Shown: positions 1 to 8,960 of the stretch, in pieces
Layout of the letters: every line of letters begins with the position of its first letter
Position numbering within the stretch: the stretch's first letter is position 1
DNA from: Hexactinellida sp. DTS-2022
Taxonomy: Eukaryota > Porifera > Hexactinellida
Assembly (NCBI GenBank): GCA_028753945.1
Contig: JAPNXP010000015.1
Coordinates: 434,001 to 498,000 of the forward strand
Direction of reading: 5' to 3'
DNA: 64,000 nt
Notes under the pieces: generated by a model
The model's database searches: none
What the model was told of the DNA's origin: nothing
The model's input: the letters and a program-made list of their open reading frames with translations, nothing else
Made by a program: the position numbers and the translations under genes

Positions 1-1
1 T

Positions 2-3000
2 AAGCAAGTTAAATCTGAAAAAGCACTTAGTTTGCTACTGAATACTGTAACGGCATTCTATTTCGATGAAGAATCGTTTGTATTTATGGTTAAGCGGTTA
101 AACCTTGTTGAGACCTTAACCCATGTACTTCACAAGTAAGTAATTATAAGTTGTCACTTAGTGGCCCACACAATATTGTGGTATTTGGTTGCATTTCCTA
201 AGGAATATCATAATTAATTAATAGACATGTCGAGACTAATTAATTTCAGTTTGGTCTACTTGCTTATGTTAGTTCTTAATAAGTTACGTATGTAAGTGTT
301 GTGTAATACCACAAGTTAGCCGATATATTCGTATTAATTAATTAATTAACAAATATTGCTCTGTAAGAAAATGAATACAGTCAGGTCTGCTTATCGTGAA
401 CAGTTTTCGTCTGCTTAATATGGTGAACAAGCCCTATGCTATGGTCCCAATTTATCAACTTACATAGGGTTCATATTCGCTTATTATGAAGTACAGTAAA
501 CTCCGCTTAATAGAGCCAAAGTAACCTGGTCCCGAGGTGACTCTATTAAGCGGAGTCGACTGTATCTCTATTATGAACACAATATTTGGCCCCTTGAATG
601 TTCACAATAAAAGCCTGACTGTATAAATAATTTAGGTTATACTAACTGAGAACCGTATGTCAGTTGAGTTCCTGTATCTCTATTAACTATTCCCTGTTTA
701 GTATAAACGACGCCTTTAAGTCCGAGGACAGAGATTTCTCTTCCGGAGAGTCTCGCGTCTGTCCGCAGCTGAGCGAGCTCTCCTTCCTCTCAGCTGATGC
801 CTTCATACAATCAGCTGTTAGTTCCGGAGGCAAGGAGGGGGCATACTCACTTATCAGATGTTTGGAAAACCAAGTGTTAACCCTCCTCTCCAAGTTTGTT
901 GCTTTAACACATACTATAGCAGTGGTTCTCAACTTGGGGTCCGCCGCGTAACCTATCACGATAATAGTATCATTAAATAGTATAGTGAAACCTCCAAAAG
1001 TGAACCTTATTCTCGGGCCAAATTTTCTTAATTGCTTTAGACACACGTTATGATATAAAAGTGAACACCTCTCAAAAGTGAACATTTTGGCTGGTCCCCA
1101 GGGTTCTTATAACCGGCATAAATTATATATGGTATGGCAACCGTTTTCCAGTATAATGTTCTTATAACCGGTGTTCTTATATCCGGTATCTATTGTATAC
1201 TGACTAATAATACGTACATATTTGTAGGACGAGTCACACTAGAAGCTGCCTGCTATATCTAGCCGCTTCTGAGGTGTTTGGCGCCCTAATTCTATACATT
1301 CTCACCTCGAATAACCCTCATTCCAAGTCTGCAAAGATCTTAAACAGAATATCACAGGACAACGCTTGTTTCGAGAAGTTGCTCCGAGACGGGAACATCC
1401 CGTTATTCTACGAGCTCTGCATTCACGCTGAGAACCTCCCCCCCGGGGCAGTGGGCCTATCGAAGCTGGATATTCCCAGCTGTCCCGTGTACGTGCCTAC
1501 TCAGGAGTACAACCTGTTGGATAACGTGGCACGGGCGGCCGAGACCCCCTTCGGAATGGGAGTTATAAATAGTATGCTTAAGGGGTCCGTCTCGGAGAGA
1601 AGTACTTGTGTTCTCTCGCTACCCTATCTATGCAGGTAGGAATGTGACTATAGTGTGTATGTGTGTACAGTCGAAACTGGTATTTCTAATCGATTATTTG
1701 CATGGAAATAAAGTAGAAAAATCGATTGAAATACAACAAAATTGGAATTTCTTACACAATTAGTTTAGATAGTTAGTTAGAAAAAACCGATTAGTTAGAA
1801 AACCCCGGTATTAGAAAAACCGGTTTCAACTGTACCTAATTTATCTGTGTTTATTTAGGACTAAAAAGAAGAGGTTTTTCCACGACTTTAGTGGCACTGT
1901 AACTTCCCTGATTGAGATTCTATCTAGCCCAATCGATGAGGACCAGTTCCACCAATCCATCAAGGTATTCAGTTACTTCTGTGAGTCCCTTCACAAGCCC
2001 ACGCCCCCCGACCTGCCCTACAGACTCTGCCAGTCCCCCACCTCCCCCCTCTCCCGCTCCCCCTCCAGCTACTCGCCCCCACACGAGTACAACCCGGCCT
2101 ACATGTTCTCCATGCCAGGTCCAGCCAGGCTAATAGAGGACTCCAGTAGTGAGCTCAGCTCGGGGGCGCTCAGCGAAGACGATTATTCGTTTGATTCCTC
2201 CGTAAAGCGCCAGTCTAAGCTCAATAGAGCCATTCGCCCGGAGGTGGGGAGTATAGAGTACTGTCCCCCCGTGAAGCGACCGCATTTCGATACTGAAAAC
2301 CCCGTTATTGACGTGACGCACCAAACTACTACCAGTGAGCATACTGATAATGTTAATGACTGTTTTTATGCCAAATACGTGGAACAAGATTTCGACTTTA
2401 TATTCTGTGTTGAGGAGAGGCTGTTTTCTGTCCATTCTGCGGTAATAGCCGCTAGCTCTGAAGTCCTAGGCGCCATGATACGGTGGGCTCGCTCCACTTC
2501 AAGTGGCGACCGTACCACTCTAACTCTCGTCCCTGCCTTCATATTCGAGTCTATTATCCATCAGATATATAACTGTAGTTTCAGCTGTCCCGTAATTTCC
2601 GGGATTTTATGGCCAGAGGAGCAAGAAAGCAACACTGACTACCAACACCCTAACGAGATACAACAGCAACACATTAACTTCTTAACGGCGCACGCTAATT
2701 CCCTGTCTCCCTCAATGAATTCTCTCCTTAACGAAGTGTTTCAGGCCACCCAGGACCAATCCAGCATATTCCCTGGGTACCATGACCCCTCTTCAAAATC
2801 CTCTTCAAACCGATTCACGAAATTCCTCCATCTCTTGGCTCTATTCTTCTCAACAGATATTCTAATTATGGATTATAAAGCGAAGGTTACTACGTCACTC
2901 GGGCCGCATATCACCCATAATAACGCAGTCGTGCTTTTGGTATTGTCAATCGAATTCCATTGGAGCCAGTTAGCCAATAAGATCTGTCGCTACATCTACA

Positions 3001-3122
3001 AAGAAATGGAAACACCTCTCAGAAGAAATTGCTTTCAGAAAATAATGAAATATCCAGAATCGGTCACAGATGAAATTCTGGAATTATTCCATCAAATGAT
3101 AATGGAATCTGTTTTGAAATAA
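2..3122 (+). CDS. ARMC5-like: ARMC5-like armadillo/BTB protein, 3' part (N-terminus outside window)
   Basis: Four exons (2-135, 702-893, 1228-1635, 1859-3122) join in frame with phase-2 junctions throughout and encode about 665 residues; the 5' end lies left of the window. Exons 1-3 read as leucine-rich helical ARM-type repeats. Exon 4 begins with a linker (KKKRFFHDFSGT), then a Pro/Ser-rich and acidic region, then a BTB fold starting near DFDFIFCVEERLFSVHSAV, and ends in BACK-like helices. ARM repeats followed by a C-terminal BTB is the layout of ARMC5, a CUL3 substrate adaptor that in vertebrates targets RNA polymerase II. The BTB is clear; the ARMC5 assignment rests on domain order and length and is less sure. 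Introns 1 and 3 contain MITEs. Confidence 0.6.
376..623. mobile_element. Nested pair of Tigger-like MITEs
   Basis: The outer element opens with TACAGTCAGGTCTGCTTA and closes with AAGCCTGACTGTA, both with TA duplications. A second, complete inverted-repeat element (492-564, ends CAGTAAACTCCGCTTAATAG and CTATTAAGCGGAGTCGACTG) is inserted inside it. Lies in intron 1 of the ARMC5-like gene. No coding capacity. Confidence 0.7.
1095..1200. repeat. Decayed Tigger-like fragment (TTCTTATAACCGG family)
   Basis: Repeated TTCTTATAACCGG and TTCTTATATCCGG words match the intact element at 52291-52456 and the copy at 35930-36057. The ends are eroded. Intronic. Confidence 0.5.
1666..1834. mobile_element. 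Tigger-like MITE, CAGTCGAAAC family
   Basis: Starts TACAGTCGAAACTGG and ends CCGGTTTCAACTGTA, with imperfect inverted arms and internal GATTAGTTAGAAAA words. TA flanks on both sides. Fills most of intron 3 of the ARMC5-like gene and ends 25 nt before exon 4. A related end is at 40551-40640. Confidence 0.65.
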
Positions 3123-3210
3123 CGCATAAATAAAAACAAAGTAATTTATACCCTTATGGTATCTAAATGAGTTTGTTTACTTGTTGTTCTATAGCTAGGT
3201 GTTTAATAAG

Positions 3211-3627
3211 ATGTCTCAAGATATAACCAGTGAACCGACCACTTCAGGTGTCACAATTGTGTCGCCTTGTGCCACTTTAGCTAACACCAGTCAGAGCAAC
3301 GAACCACCCAACCACCTATCTTCTCTCGAGACTCTCCAGGAGTGCGCCGCACAGCTGATCGAAGAGATTAACGCCAAGCGACAAAGGGACTCCACAATCC
3401 TGTCCGAACTGAAAAGCGAACTCGACAACCATGCCACTTGTTCCTTCCAGACAATCGAGAAATTTATTCTCGACAAATCCCAGGCTATAGGGGACCAGAT
3501 TCAAGGCAAACTACAAATGCTGTTTAATACACTAAAGCATGTAGCAGAACTTAAATCAGAACTTGAACAGTTCAGGAATACTCTCGAGCTGTTAAACAGT
3601 GACACACAGAACACTGGAATAGCATAA
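3211..3627 (+). CDS. SYCE2: SYCE2-like synaptonemal complex central element protein
   Basis: Intronless reading frame of 138 residues from the ATG at 3211; an upstream in-frame ATG is not convincing. After a Ser/Thr-rich tail (about residues 1-38) the rest is a single coiled coil. The pattern LQ-AQ-LIEEIN-RQ-D near residues 41-60, followed by repeated Leu/Ile heptads and KLQ...ELEQF, matches my memory of SYCE2 from vertebrates and cnidarians. SYCE2 assembles with TEX12 into filaments that form the central element joining homologous chromosomes in meiosis. Length is close to the family norm (about 170-220). A generic coiled coil is the alternative. Confidence 0.7.
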   Translation: MSQDITSEPTTSGVTIVSPCATLANTSQSNEPPNHLSSLETLQECAAQLIEEINAKRQRDSTILSELKSELDNHATCSFQTIEKFILDKSQAIGDQIQGKLQMLFNTLKHVAELKSELEQFRNTLELLNSDTQNTGIA

Positions 3628-4056
3628 TCGAGCCACTATCCACTATCAACCAGCCACTTAACCAACCCAATTTCATTCTGTATATTGTGTGATTGAAGAT
3701 CAAATCTGTATCAAACTCTTATAACTAACACTGCACTTTATGTTCTTTATAGCCTCAAGGGGGGGAGAGAGTAATTAGACGCTTCAATCTAATTTGTTCC
3801 TTTTTAAGGGGCAAAACTGAAATATTCCATAGAACTAATACAATACAATTATGGAATTACTTAGATTTCTGTAAACACCTTTTCTAATATATTTTTCAAT
3901 ATTTTTAACACCTAATTCATATTTGCGAATCCAAGTTTTATATTGAAAAGGTGTTAGTCGATATATAAATAATCTCAACATTATTTGGGTAAAAAGCAAG
4001 CTTTAACAATTGATAATACGTAATTAATAGCATTTGATAATACCTTAATTAATAGC
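3628..4056. other. Intergenic, with one short inverted repeat
   Basis: AT-rich spacer. 3872-3966 is a short element with arms AACACCTTTTCTAAT and GAAAAGGTGTTAGTCGATAT, of the same family as 58055-58180 and 51490-51775. No coding signal seen. Confidence 0.5.
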
Positions 4057-5469
4057 ATGCCACTAAGACTAAAGAGTGGCATATTAAAACCTCCTCCCGA
4101 GCTCATTCTATTCCTGTACTATTTCGGGAAAGCTTTCTATGTATCCTATCTCCCTAATTACTGCTACTACAAATCATGTCACTACTTGAAAGGCGATAAC
4201 TGTACTTTCTCTTTAAACCAAACCCGCGCCACTGCTCACTGCAATGCGACCCGTAGCGTAGACGAGATTGAAGAGTATTCCTCTTATCTCCTGCTAGTAA
4301 CCCAGTTAGTATACACAGCTCTGGCTGTTCCTGCCACTTTTATAAGCGGACCTTTAGCCGACATAAAGGGACGGAAACTAATAACGATAATAGCTATATT
4401 TGCGTCTATCCTTTCCACACTATGCTTCTGTATGATCGAGATATTCCAACTTCCGCCGTACTACATAGTGCTAGCCAGTGCCGTAGACGGTATATTTGGT
4501 AACCACATGGTTGTCCAGGTAGGAGTGGCCGCTATGTCGATTGACGTGTCCAGCGAGGGACGGAGAACCCTTAGAATGGGTGTGTTAGAAGGAGCGCTGC
4601 TAATGGCTAATGTATCAGCGCATTTGTTGAGTGGCTATATTATAGATGCACTGGGGTTCCTAGGGAGTTTCATGTTCTTAGTGTTTGTTTGGTGTTTGGC
4701 GCTCGTTTACGCTCGCTGCATTCCTGAATCTTATAAGACAGAAGAAAATCTTGTATTTACCATTTCTGGGATGAAATCTTTTTGTTATAAAGCCTTGACA
4801 CCTTTTCGTTTATTCAAAACAAACAAAAACAGGTTTAGATTTGTTGTTGTTTTGATTGCGTACATATTTGTTATCGAGGACATAGTTTCGATTCGTAGCG
4901 TATTCTCCCTGTACGTTTTGGCGCCGCCGCTCTGCTGGGGACCCAAGGACCAAGGATATTACTTCGGTCTCCTCTACTTCAACAGATTAATCGGTGTCTA
5001 CATCATACTCCCTCTCCTATTACTTTGTCGCGTATCGGACTTAATGCTACTATTTATCGGCGCTCTTGATTGCGCATTAGTATTCGGTCTCACAGGTGTC
5101 AATAGAACCACTTGGTGGCTCTTAGGAGTTCTCCCTATAAGCGGCATGCTCGCCTCAATCGGAGTCCCGTCGATTCGTTCAGGTCTCTCTAAGCTAATTC
5201 TCACAACAGAGAGAGGAAGCATGCTAACTATACTAGAGCTAGTCAACGCCATAACTTCTATATTTAGTATTATATTCTTTAACGCAGCCTACCCTACGCT
5301 TAGAGAGATAAACCCCTCTTATGTGTTCTATATAATCAGTGCCACTTCCGTTGTGCCGTGTAGCGTGGTACTGTCGCTAATGGTGTATGAATATTCTAAA
5401 AATAGAACTGGGAAGAAGAAGAGAATTGTATACGAAAATAAACCGCTTTTGAGTGGACCAATCAACTGA
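4057..5469 (+). CDS. SLC46-type major facilitator transporter
   Basis: Intronless, 470 residues, ATG at 4057 with stops upstream. Twelve hydrophobic segments are visible. The MFS signature follows TM2 as GPLADIKGRKLI (about residues 102-113). A large first extracellular loop carries several Cys and NxT/S glycosylation sites (residues 45-75), as in the proton-coupled folate transporter/SLC46 family, and TM1 is preceded by a PPPELILFLY-type segment also typical of SLC46. Members import folate, muropeptides or other solutes with protons across plasma or lysosomal membranes; the substrate cannot be told from sequence. The C-terminal tail is short and basic. Confidence 0.8.
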   Translation: MPLRLKSGILKPPPELILFLYYFGKAFYVSYLPNYCYYKSCHYLKGDNCTFSLNQTRATAHCNATRSVDEIEEYSSYLLLVTQLVYTALAVPATFISGPLADIKGRKLITIIAIFASILSTLCFCMIEIFQLPPYYIVLASAVDGIFGNHMVVQVGVAAMSIDVSSEGRRTLRMGVLEGALLMANVSAHLLSGYIIDALGFLGSFMFLVFVWCLALVYARCIPESYKTEENLVFTISGMKSFCYKALTPFRLFKTNKNRFRFVVVLIAYIFVIEDIVSIRSVFSLYVLAPPLCWGPKDQGYYFGLLYFNRLIGVYIILPLLLLCRVSDLMLLFIGALDCALVFGLTGVNRTTWWLLGVLPISGMLASIGVPSIRSGLSKLILTTERGSMLTILELVNAITSIFSIIFFNAAYPTLREINPSYVFYIISATSVVPCSVVLSLMVYEYSKNRTGKKKRIVYENKPLLSGPIN

Positions 5470-5689
5470 CTTGTTTTGTATATATTTATTTTATTTGTTG
5501 TATTTATTTTGTATATTATTTATTTTATTTTATCGCCCACACTTTATATCATCAGCCACTTAATCGGACACTTCGGGAGTTAATGTTTGTCCGGAATAAC
5601 CGAAATGGAAATGTTATACAATTCCGTTATCTCTAAACGATTTTATGTAATATTCCAAAGGAGGGAGGGGGGTTTAACAATGTATCATA

Positions 5690-5873
5690 TACAGTCGAAA
5701 TCGGGTTTTTTTGCCCCCCAAAATGCACGACAAAAGGAGGCAAAAAAACCCAATAAGCAAAAAAACCCAATAAGCAAAAAAATCCGATGGAAAACACATT
5801 AAGATATCACATTTTTGCACGACAAAAGGAGGCAAAAAAACCCAATAAGCAAAAAAACCCGATTTCGACTGTA
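5690..5873. mobile_element. MITE with CAGTCGAAATCGGG ends and internal A-rich repeats
   Basis: Terminal arms TACAGTCGAAATCGGGTTTT and AAAACCCGATTTCGACTGTA are near-perfect inverted repeats with TA flanks. The interior carries a duplicated GCACGACAAAAGGAGGC block and AACCCAATAAGCAA words. Intergenic between the SLC46-type gene and the GPCR. Confidence 0.7.
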
Positions 5874-6153
5874 CCATCCTTTTTCTATTGTATTACAAAT
5901 GTGTATTATTTCAGGAATTGTGCGTTACATTATAAAATTGCCCAAAGGCTTACAGCATATGGTTATTGCAGCAAATATACAGCAGTTAATTTAACTCCAA
6001 GTGTTATCTCTCCCACACATGAATAATAATATTATTTCTATTCATATCTGAGATAAATTTATATTCTGTTATAGGCTTTTCAGTTTAGGAAATAAAAACC
6101 TGACTTATTTATAAAGTATTATTAATTTGATTCTAATCCCTCCAGCTGCTAGA

Positions 6154-7173
6154 ATGTCAACAACAACAAATGGCACAACAAATTGCTCCTTTGGCAGTGA
6201 TTACTACTGCATTGTCCTAATTAACGTCCGTAGGAGTTTGGGCATACTTTCTGTAATAGGAACTATATTTGTAATTCTCCTTATAATCCTACTAAGGAGA
6301 TATAAAGTGTTGGTCCAGCGGTTAATCCTGTATCTGACAATATCAGCCTTGTTCGACGGGATTGGTTATATAATTGGGAAATACGATTTAACGGAAAGTT
6401 TCCTTTGTACACTACAGGGGTTTTGGCTACAGTTCTTTGACTGGATGGTTGTTGTTTGGATGTGTAGCATAACGGCTAATCTGGCATGGAATGTAGTGTT
6501 CATGCGACCGACTAACAAATGGTTTGAATTGTTCTATTTGTCAATTTCATTTATAGTCCCTATAGTTTTTGCTTCAATACCGTTTATACATAATTCCTAT
6601 GGGCCGGCGGGCTTATGGTGCTGGATTGACAATGAAACCGTTTTAGAAAAAATATTTCGTTTCACCACGTGGTATATCCCTTCGTATATAATTGTTTTTC
6701 TGATGTTTGTTGTTTACACTATTATAATTTGTCGCGTCACAATGTATGTACGCTCGTACGATCCGACTAATCCCTACAGCAACGTTCAAAGGGAACTGTT
6801 AAAAAAGGAGATTTTCCCTCTAATGAAATACCCGTGTTTGTTCCTACTTTTAAACATTTTCCCACTTATTAATCGTGTCCAGAATACAGTAACCCCTACC
6901 CATCCCATATTTGTCCTAACTTTGTTACAAGCCCTTTCTTCCCCTTTACTGGGTCTCTGTTTGGCACTCGTATTCGCACTCGACGCACAAACATTAAAAG
7001 AACTTAAGTGGTCCAATTTGAAAGTCCACTTTTCAACTTGTTGCAGAAAAGTGCCACAAATGGAAGAGTACAACGTGAACCAAGGATCCCCGAATCCTGA
7101 AAATGAATTCTCAGTTCCCTCGCACTCAGAATACGCTTACTTAGTCGATTCAAGACATTCAAAAGTGATTTAA
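6154..7173 (+). CDS. cAMP-receptor-like (class E-type) GPCR
   Basis: Intronless, 339 residues from ATG 6154, which lies just after a CTCCAG acceptor-like site, so a 5' untranslated exon is possible. Seven hydrophobic helices are visible. The N-terminus is short and has NxT/S sites. TM2-TM3 reads LILYLTISALFDGIGY then CTLQGFWLQFFDW, resembling Dictyostelium cAMP receptor and GPR157-like proteins. A conserved Cys in TM3 pairs plausibly with the Cys in the second extracellular loop (GLWCWID). The tail is Ser/Cys-rich. Ligand unknown. Such receptors occur in non-bilaterian animals, which fits the suspected host. A secretin-like alternative is less likely because there is no hormone-binding ectodomain. 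Confidence 0.7.
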   Translation: MSTTTNGTTNCSFGSDYYCIVLINVRRSLGILSVIGTIFVILLIILLRRYKVLVQRLILYLTISALFDGIGYIIGKYDLTESFLCTLQGFWLQFFDWMVVVWMCSITANLAWNVVFMRPTNKWFELFYLSISFIVPIVFASIPFIHNSYGPAGLWCWIDNETVLEKIFRFTTWYIPSYIIVFLMFVVYTIIICRVTMYVRSYDPTNPYSNVQRELLKKEIFPLMKYPCLFLLLNIFPLINRVQNTVTPTHPIFVLTLLQALSSPLLGLCLALVFALDAQTLKELKWSNLKVHFSTCCRKVPQMEEYNVNQGSPNPENEFSVPSHSEYAYLVDSRHSKVI

Positions 7174-7317
7174 CTGTAACTATGGAACCTCGCTTGTAAT
7201 TTCATTTTATTCACTCATTCCTTATTGTTATTTACTGGTTATTTAATTATAATAACCACAAGGGTTGTCTTTACACTGATTAATTATATAATAATTATAA
7301 TAATGTTGTTTGTGAAC

Positions 7318-7477
7318 ACAAGTAGAACCTCGTTAGTACGAACACGGTTAATACGAATATTTCGGATAAAACGAACAAACAGTTCCACAAAATCAGGTAT
7401 ACAATGGCTATTACTCCGGATAAAGCGAACACATTTTTACCGTCCGTTGGTGTTAGTATTAACGAGGTTCTACTGTA
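7318..7477. mobile_element. Tigger-like MITE, GAACCTCGTTAGTACGAAC family
   Basis: Left end AGTAGAACCTCGTTAGTACG and right end AACGAGGTTCTACTGTA form inverted repeats around GGATAAAACGAAC/GGATAAAGCGAAC words. Ends 36 nt before the UQCC2 start codon, so it probably forms part of its promoter or 5'UTR. Confidence 0.75.
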
Positions 7478-7513
7478 GTTAGTTAAATTTGTTGTTGTTT
7501 GTTACTAAAATAG

Positions 7514-7990
7514 ATGTCTCGGTCCAGTGCCTTGAGCGTTTTGATTGGTCGAATTCGCGACTTATGCGTCACTTGGCCACTGATTGCATTTCGCGAGGGT
7601 CGGGATTTGGGGTACCACTTGAGGACACATTTTATAAAACAGCTGGAAACCCGGTTTTCCGAAGAGAGCGATTTGTCTTTAGCTCGCCAGGAGCTCGACG
7701 CGCTGAAACGGTTGCGAACTGATTTTTATAGGAAAAAGTATTCTCGGCAGAGAGTGACTTCCTACACTCAAATTCCTGAGAATTCTATGTACCTCCCGCT
7801 ATCCACGGTCGTACAGGAGTTGTATAAGGAGAGGGAAAAGAGGTTTTGGAGGAGAAATGAAATGGCAGTCGCAGAGAAATACGGTACTCCCGAGCTGTCA
7901 GAGTTTCTGTACGAAATGGGTTTACAAGAAAGGAAAAGAACTTTTGTTGGGAAAATTAGAAATAGTTTTAGATTGAAAGCTAAAAATTGA
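7514..7990 (+). CDS. UQCC2: Mitochondrial complex III assembly factor UQCC2-like
   Basis: Intronless, 158 residues. The N-terminal half matches UQCC2 (MNF1/Cbp6-type): R-IRDLCVTWPL near residue 13, then GRDLGYHLRTHF near residue 29, and a YRKKYSR segment matching the family NYYKHKYPR block. UQCC2 with UQCC1 stabilises newly made cytochrome b in the mitochondrial inner membrane/matrix. The C-terminal 50 residues are basic, longer than in human (126 residues total) and unfamiliar. Upstream ATGs belong to the MITE; the ATG at 7514 is first in frame with the family start. Confidence 0.75.
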   Translation: MSRSSALSVLIGRIRDLCVTWPLIAFREGRDLGYHLRTHFIKQLETRFSEESDLSLARQELDALKRLRTDFYRKKYSRQRVTSYTQIPENSMYLPLSTVVQELYKEREKRFWRRNEMAVAEKYGTPELSEFLYEMGLQERKRTFVGKIRNSFRLKAKN

Positions 7991-8272
7991 TTCTTGTTGT
8001 TACGAAAATAAATTTATCGCTTATTATGAGTGCTGTTAACGTATGTGTTGTTGTTTACAACTTTGCAACAATTTATCTATAACATATGGAGACATATTTC
8101 CACAAAATAAGAGTATCTAATACTGAAGGGTTTCTACAAAGCATTTGATTGGGCAGGTTTCCCAATTCGTAACAGAAGTCCAGCTGTTGCTTTCGAGGGA
8201 AAGTGGCAGAGTATAAATAGACACAATTAAAATTTAATTATTTACCAATAACAATTTGTTTACTTAATACAT

Positions 8273-8761
8273 ATGAAGGCTTGTTTGTTTATTTTCGTGT
8301 TCTCCCTTCTGTCTCTTGTCAATGGCAGAGGTGTGAAACTGGGCATAAATAAGGCGCCATCTCCCCTGAGCGGATTCCCTGTAGAGAACAGTAATTACTT
8401 TTCTTGGGCTAGATGTGACTCTGTTGATTCGATGGAAGTTCTTAAAAGCCTGTCTGTCACTATAGACGGAGATGTGGCAGCCGTGGAGGTAGATGTGTCG
8501 CTTGACGAGAAGGTGACAGGTGGCACAGTGAGCATAGTCCTCACATTATACGGGGTGAAAGTTAAACATAACTTTTCCCTGTGTAACATCGCGTCACTAG
8601 CAGGCAAGTCGTGCCCTATATACGCAGATGAATATAAAGAGAATGTTGAATTCGACATTTCTTACATCCCATGTGGTAGTTATGCAGGCGTTGTATCCGT
8701 GACTGATCAGAATGGAGATAAACTTGACTGTATCTATTTCAAATTGGAAATAGATTGTTAA
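8273..8761 (+). CDS. Secreted ML-domain (NPC2/MD-2-like) lipid-binding protein
   Basis: Intronless, 162 residues. Begins with a classic signal peptide (MKACLFIFVFSLLSLVNG). The mature part is a single ML beta-sandwich with the expected Cys pattern: WARCDS, LCNIASLAGKSCPIY, IPCGSYAGVVSV and a final DC. ML proteins bind lipids or sterols in lysosomes or outside the cell. It is a distant relative of the four minus-strand ML genes at 45.9-48.9 kb, which share the order C-(x)n-LC-x(n)-CP-(x)n-G-V-D-x-G-x-x-x-C. Ligand unknown. Confidence 0.85.
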   Translation: MKACLFIFVFSLLSLVNGRGVKLGINKAPSPLSGFPVENSNYFSWARCDSVDSMEVLKSLSVTIDGDVAAVEVDVSLDEKVTGGTVSIVLTLYGVKVKHNFSLCNIASLAGKSCPIYADEYKENVEFDISYIPCGSYAGVVSVTDQNGDKLDCIYFKLEIDC

Positions 8762-8960
8762 TAATTCCATATTTCTATATACAATCTGTATATGTACTAT
8801 ATCCTAGTAATTTGTATATCACTTGTCAAGATTTACAATTTTCCCTTTATAATTATATAAATTATTGCTATTTCATTATTTGTGTGTGTTTATAAGAATA
8901 TATAATACACGTTTGTTAGTTGTTTACTGAACAGAATATTTATAATACGAGTGCCACTGA

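Noticed and set aside
5587..6026. Lys/Asn-rich open frames before the GPCR
   Set aside because: They lie in the A-rich MITE at 5690-5873 and reflect its internal repeats.
7225..7482. Open frame upstream of UQCC2
   Set aside because: Covers a Tigger-like MITE; similar short frames recur in other copies (e.g. 25910-26116 minus, 55658-56089 plus).
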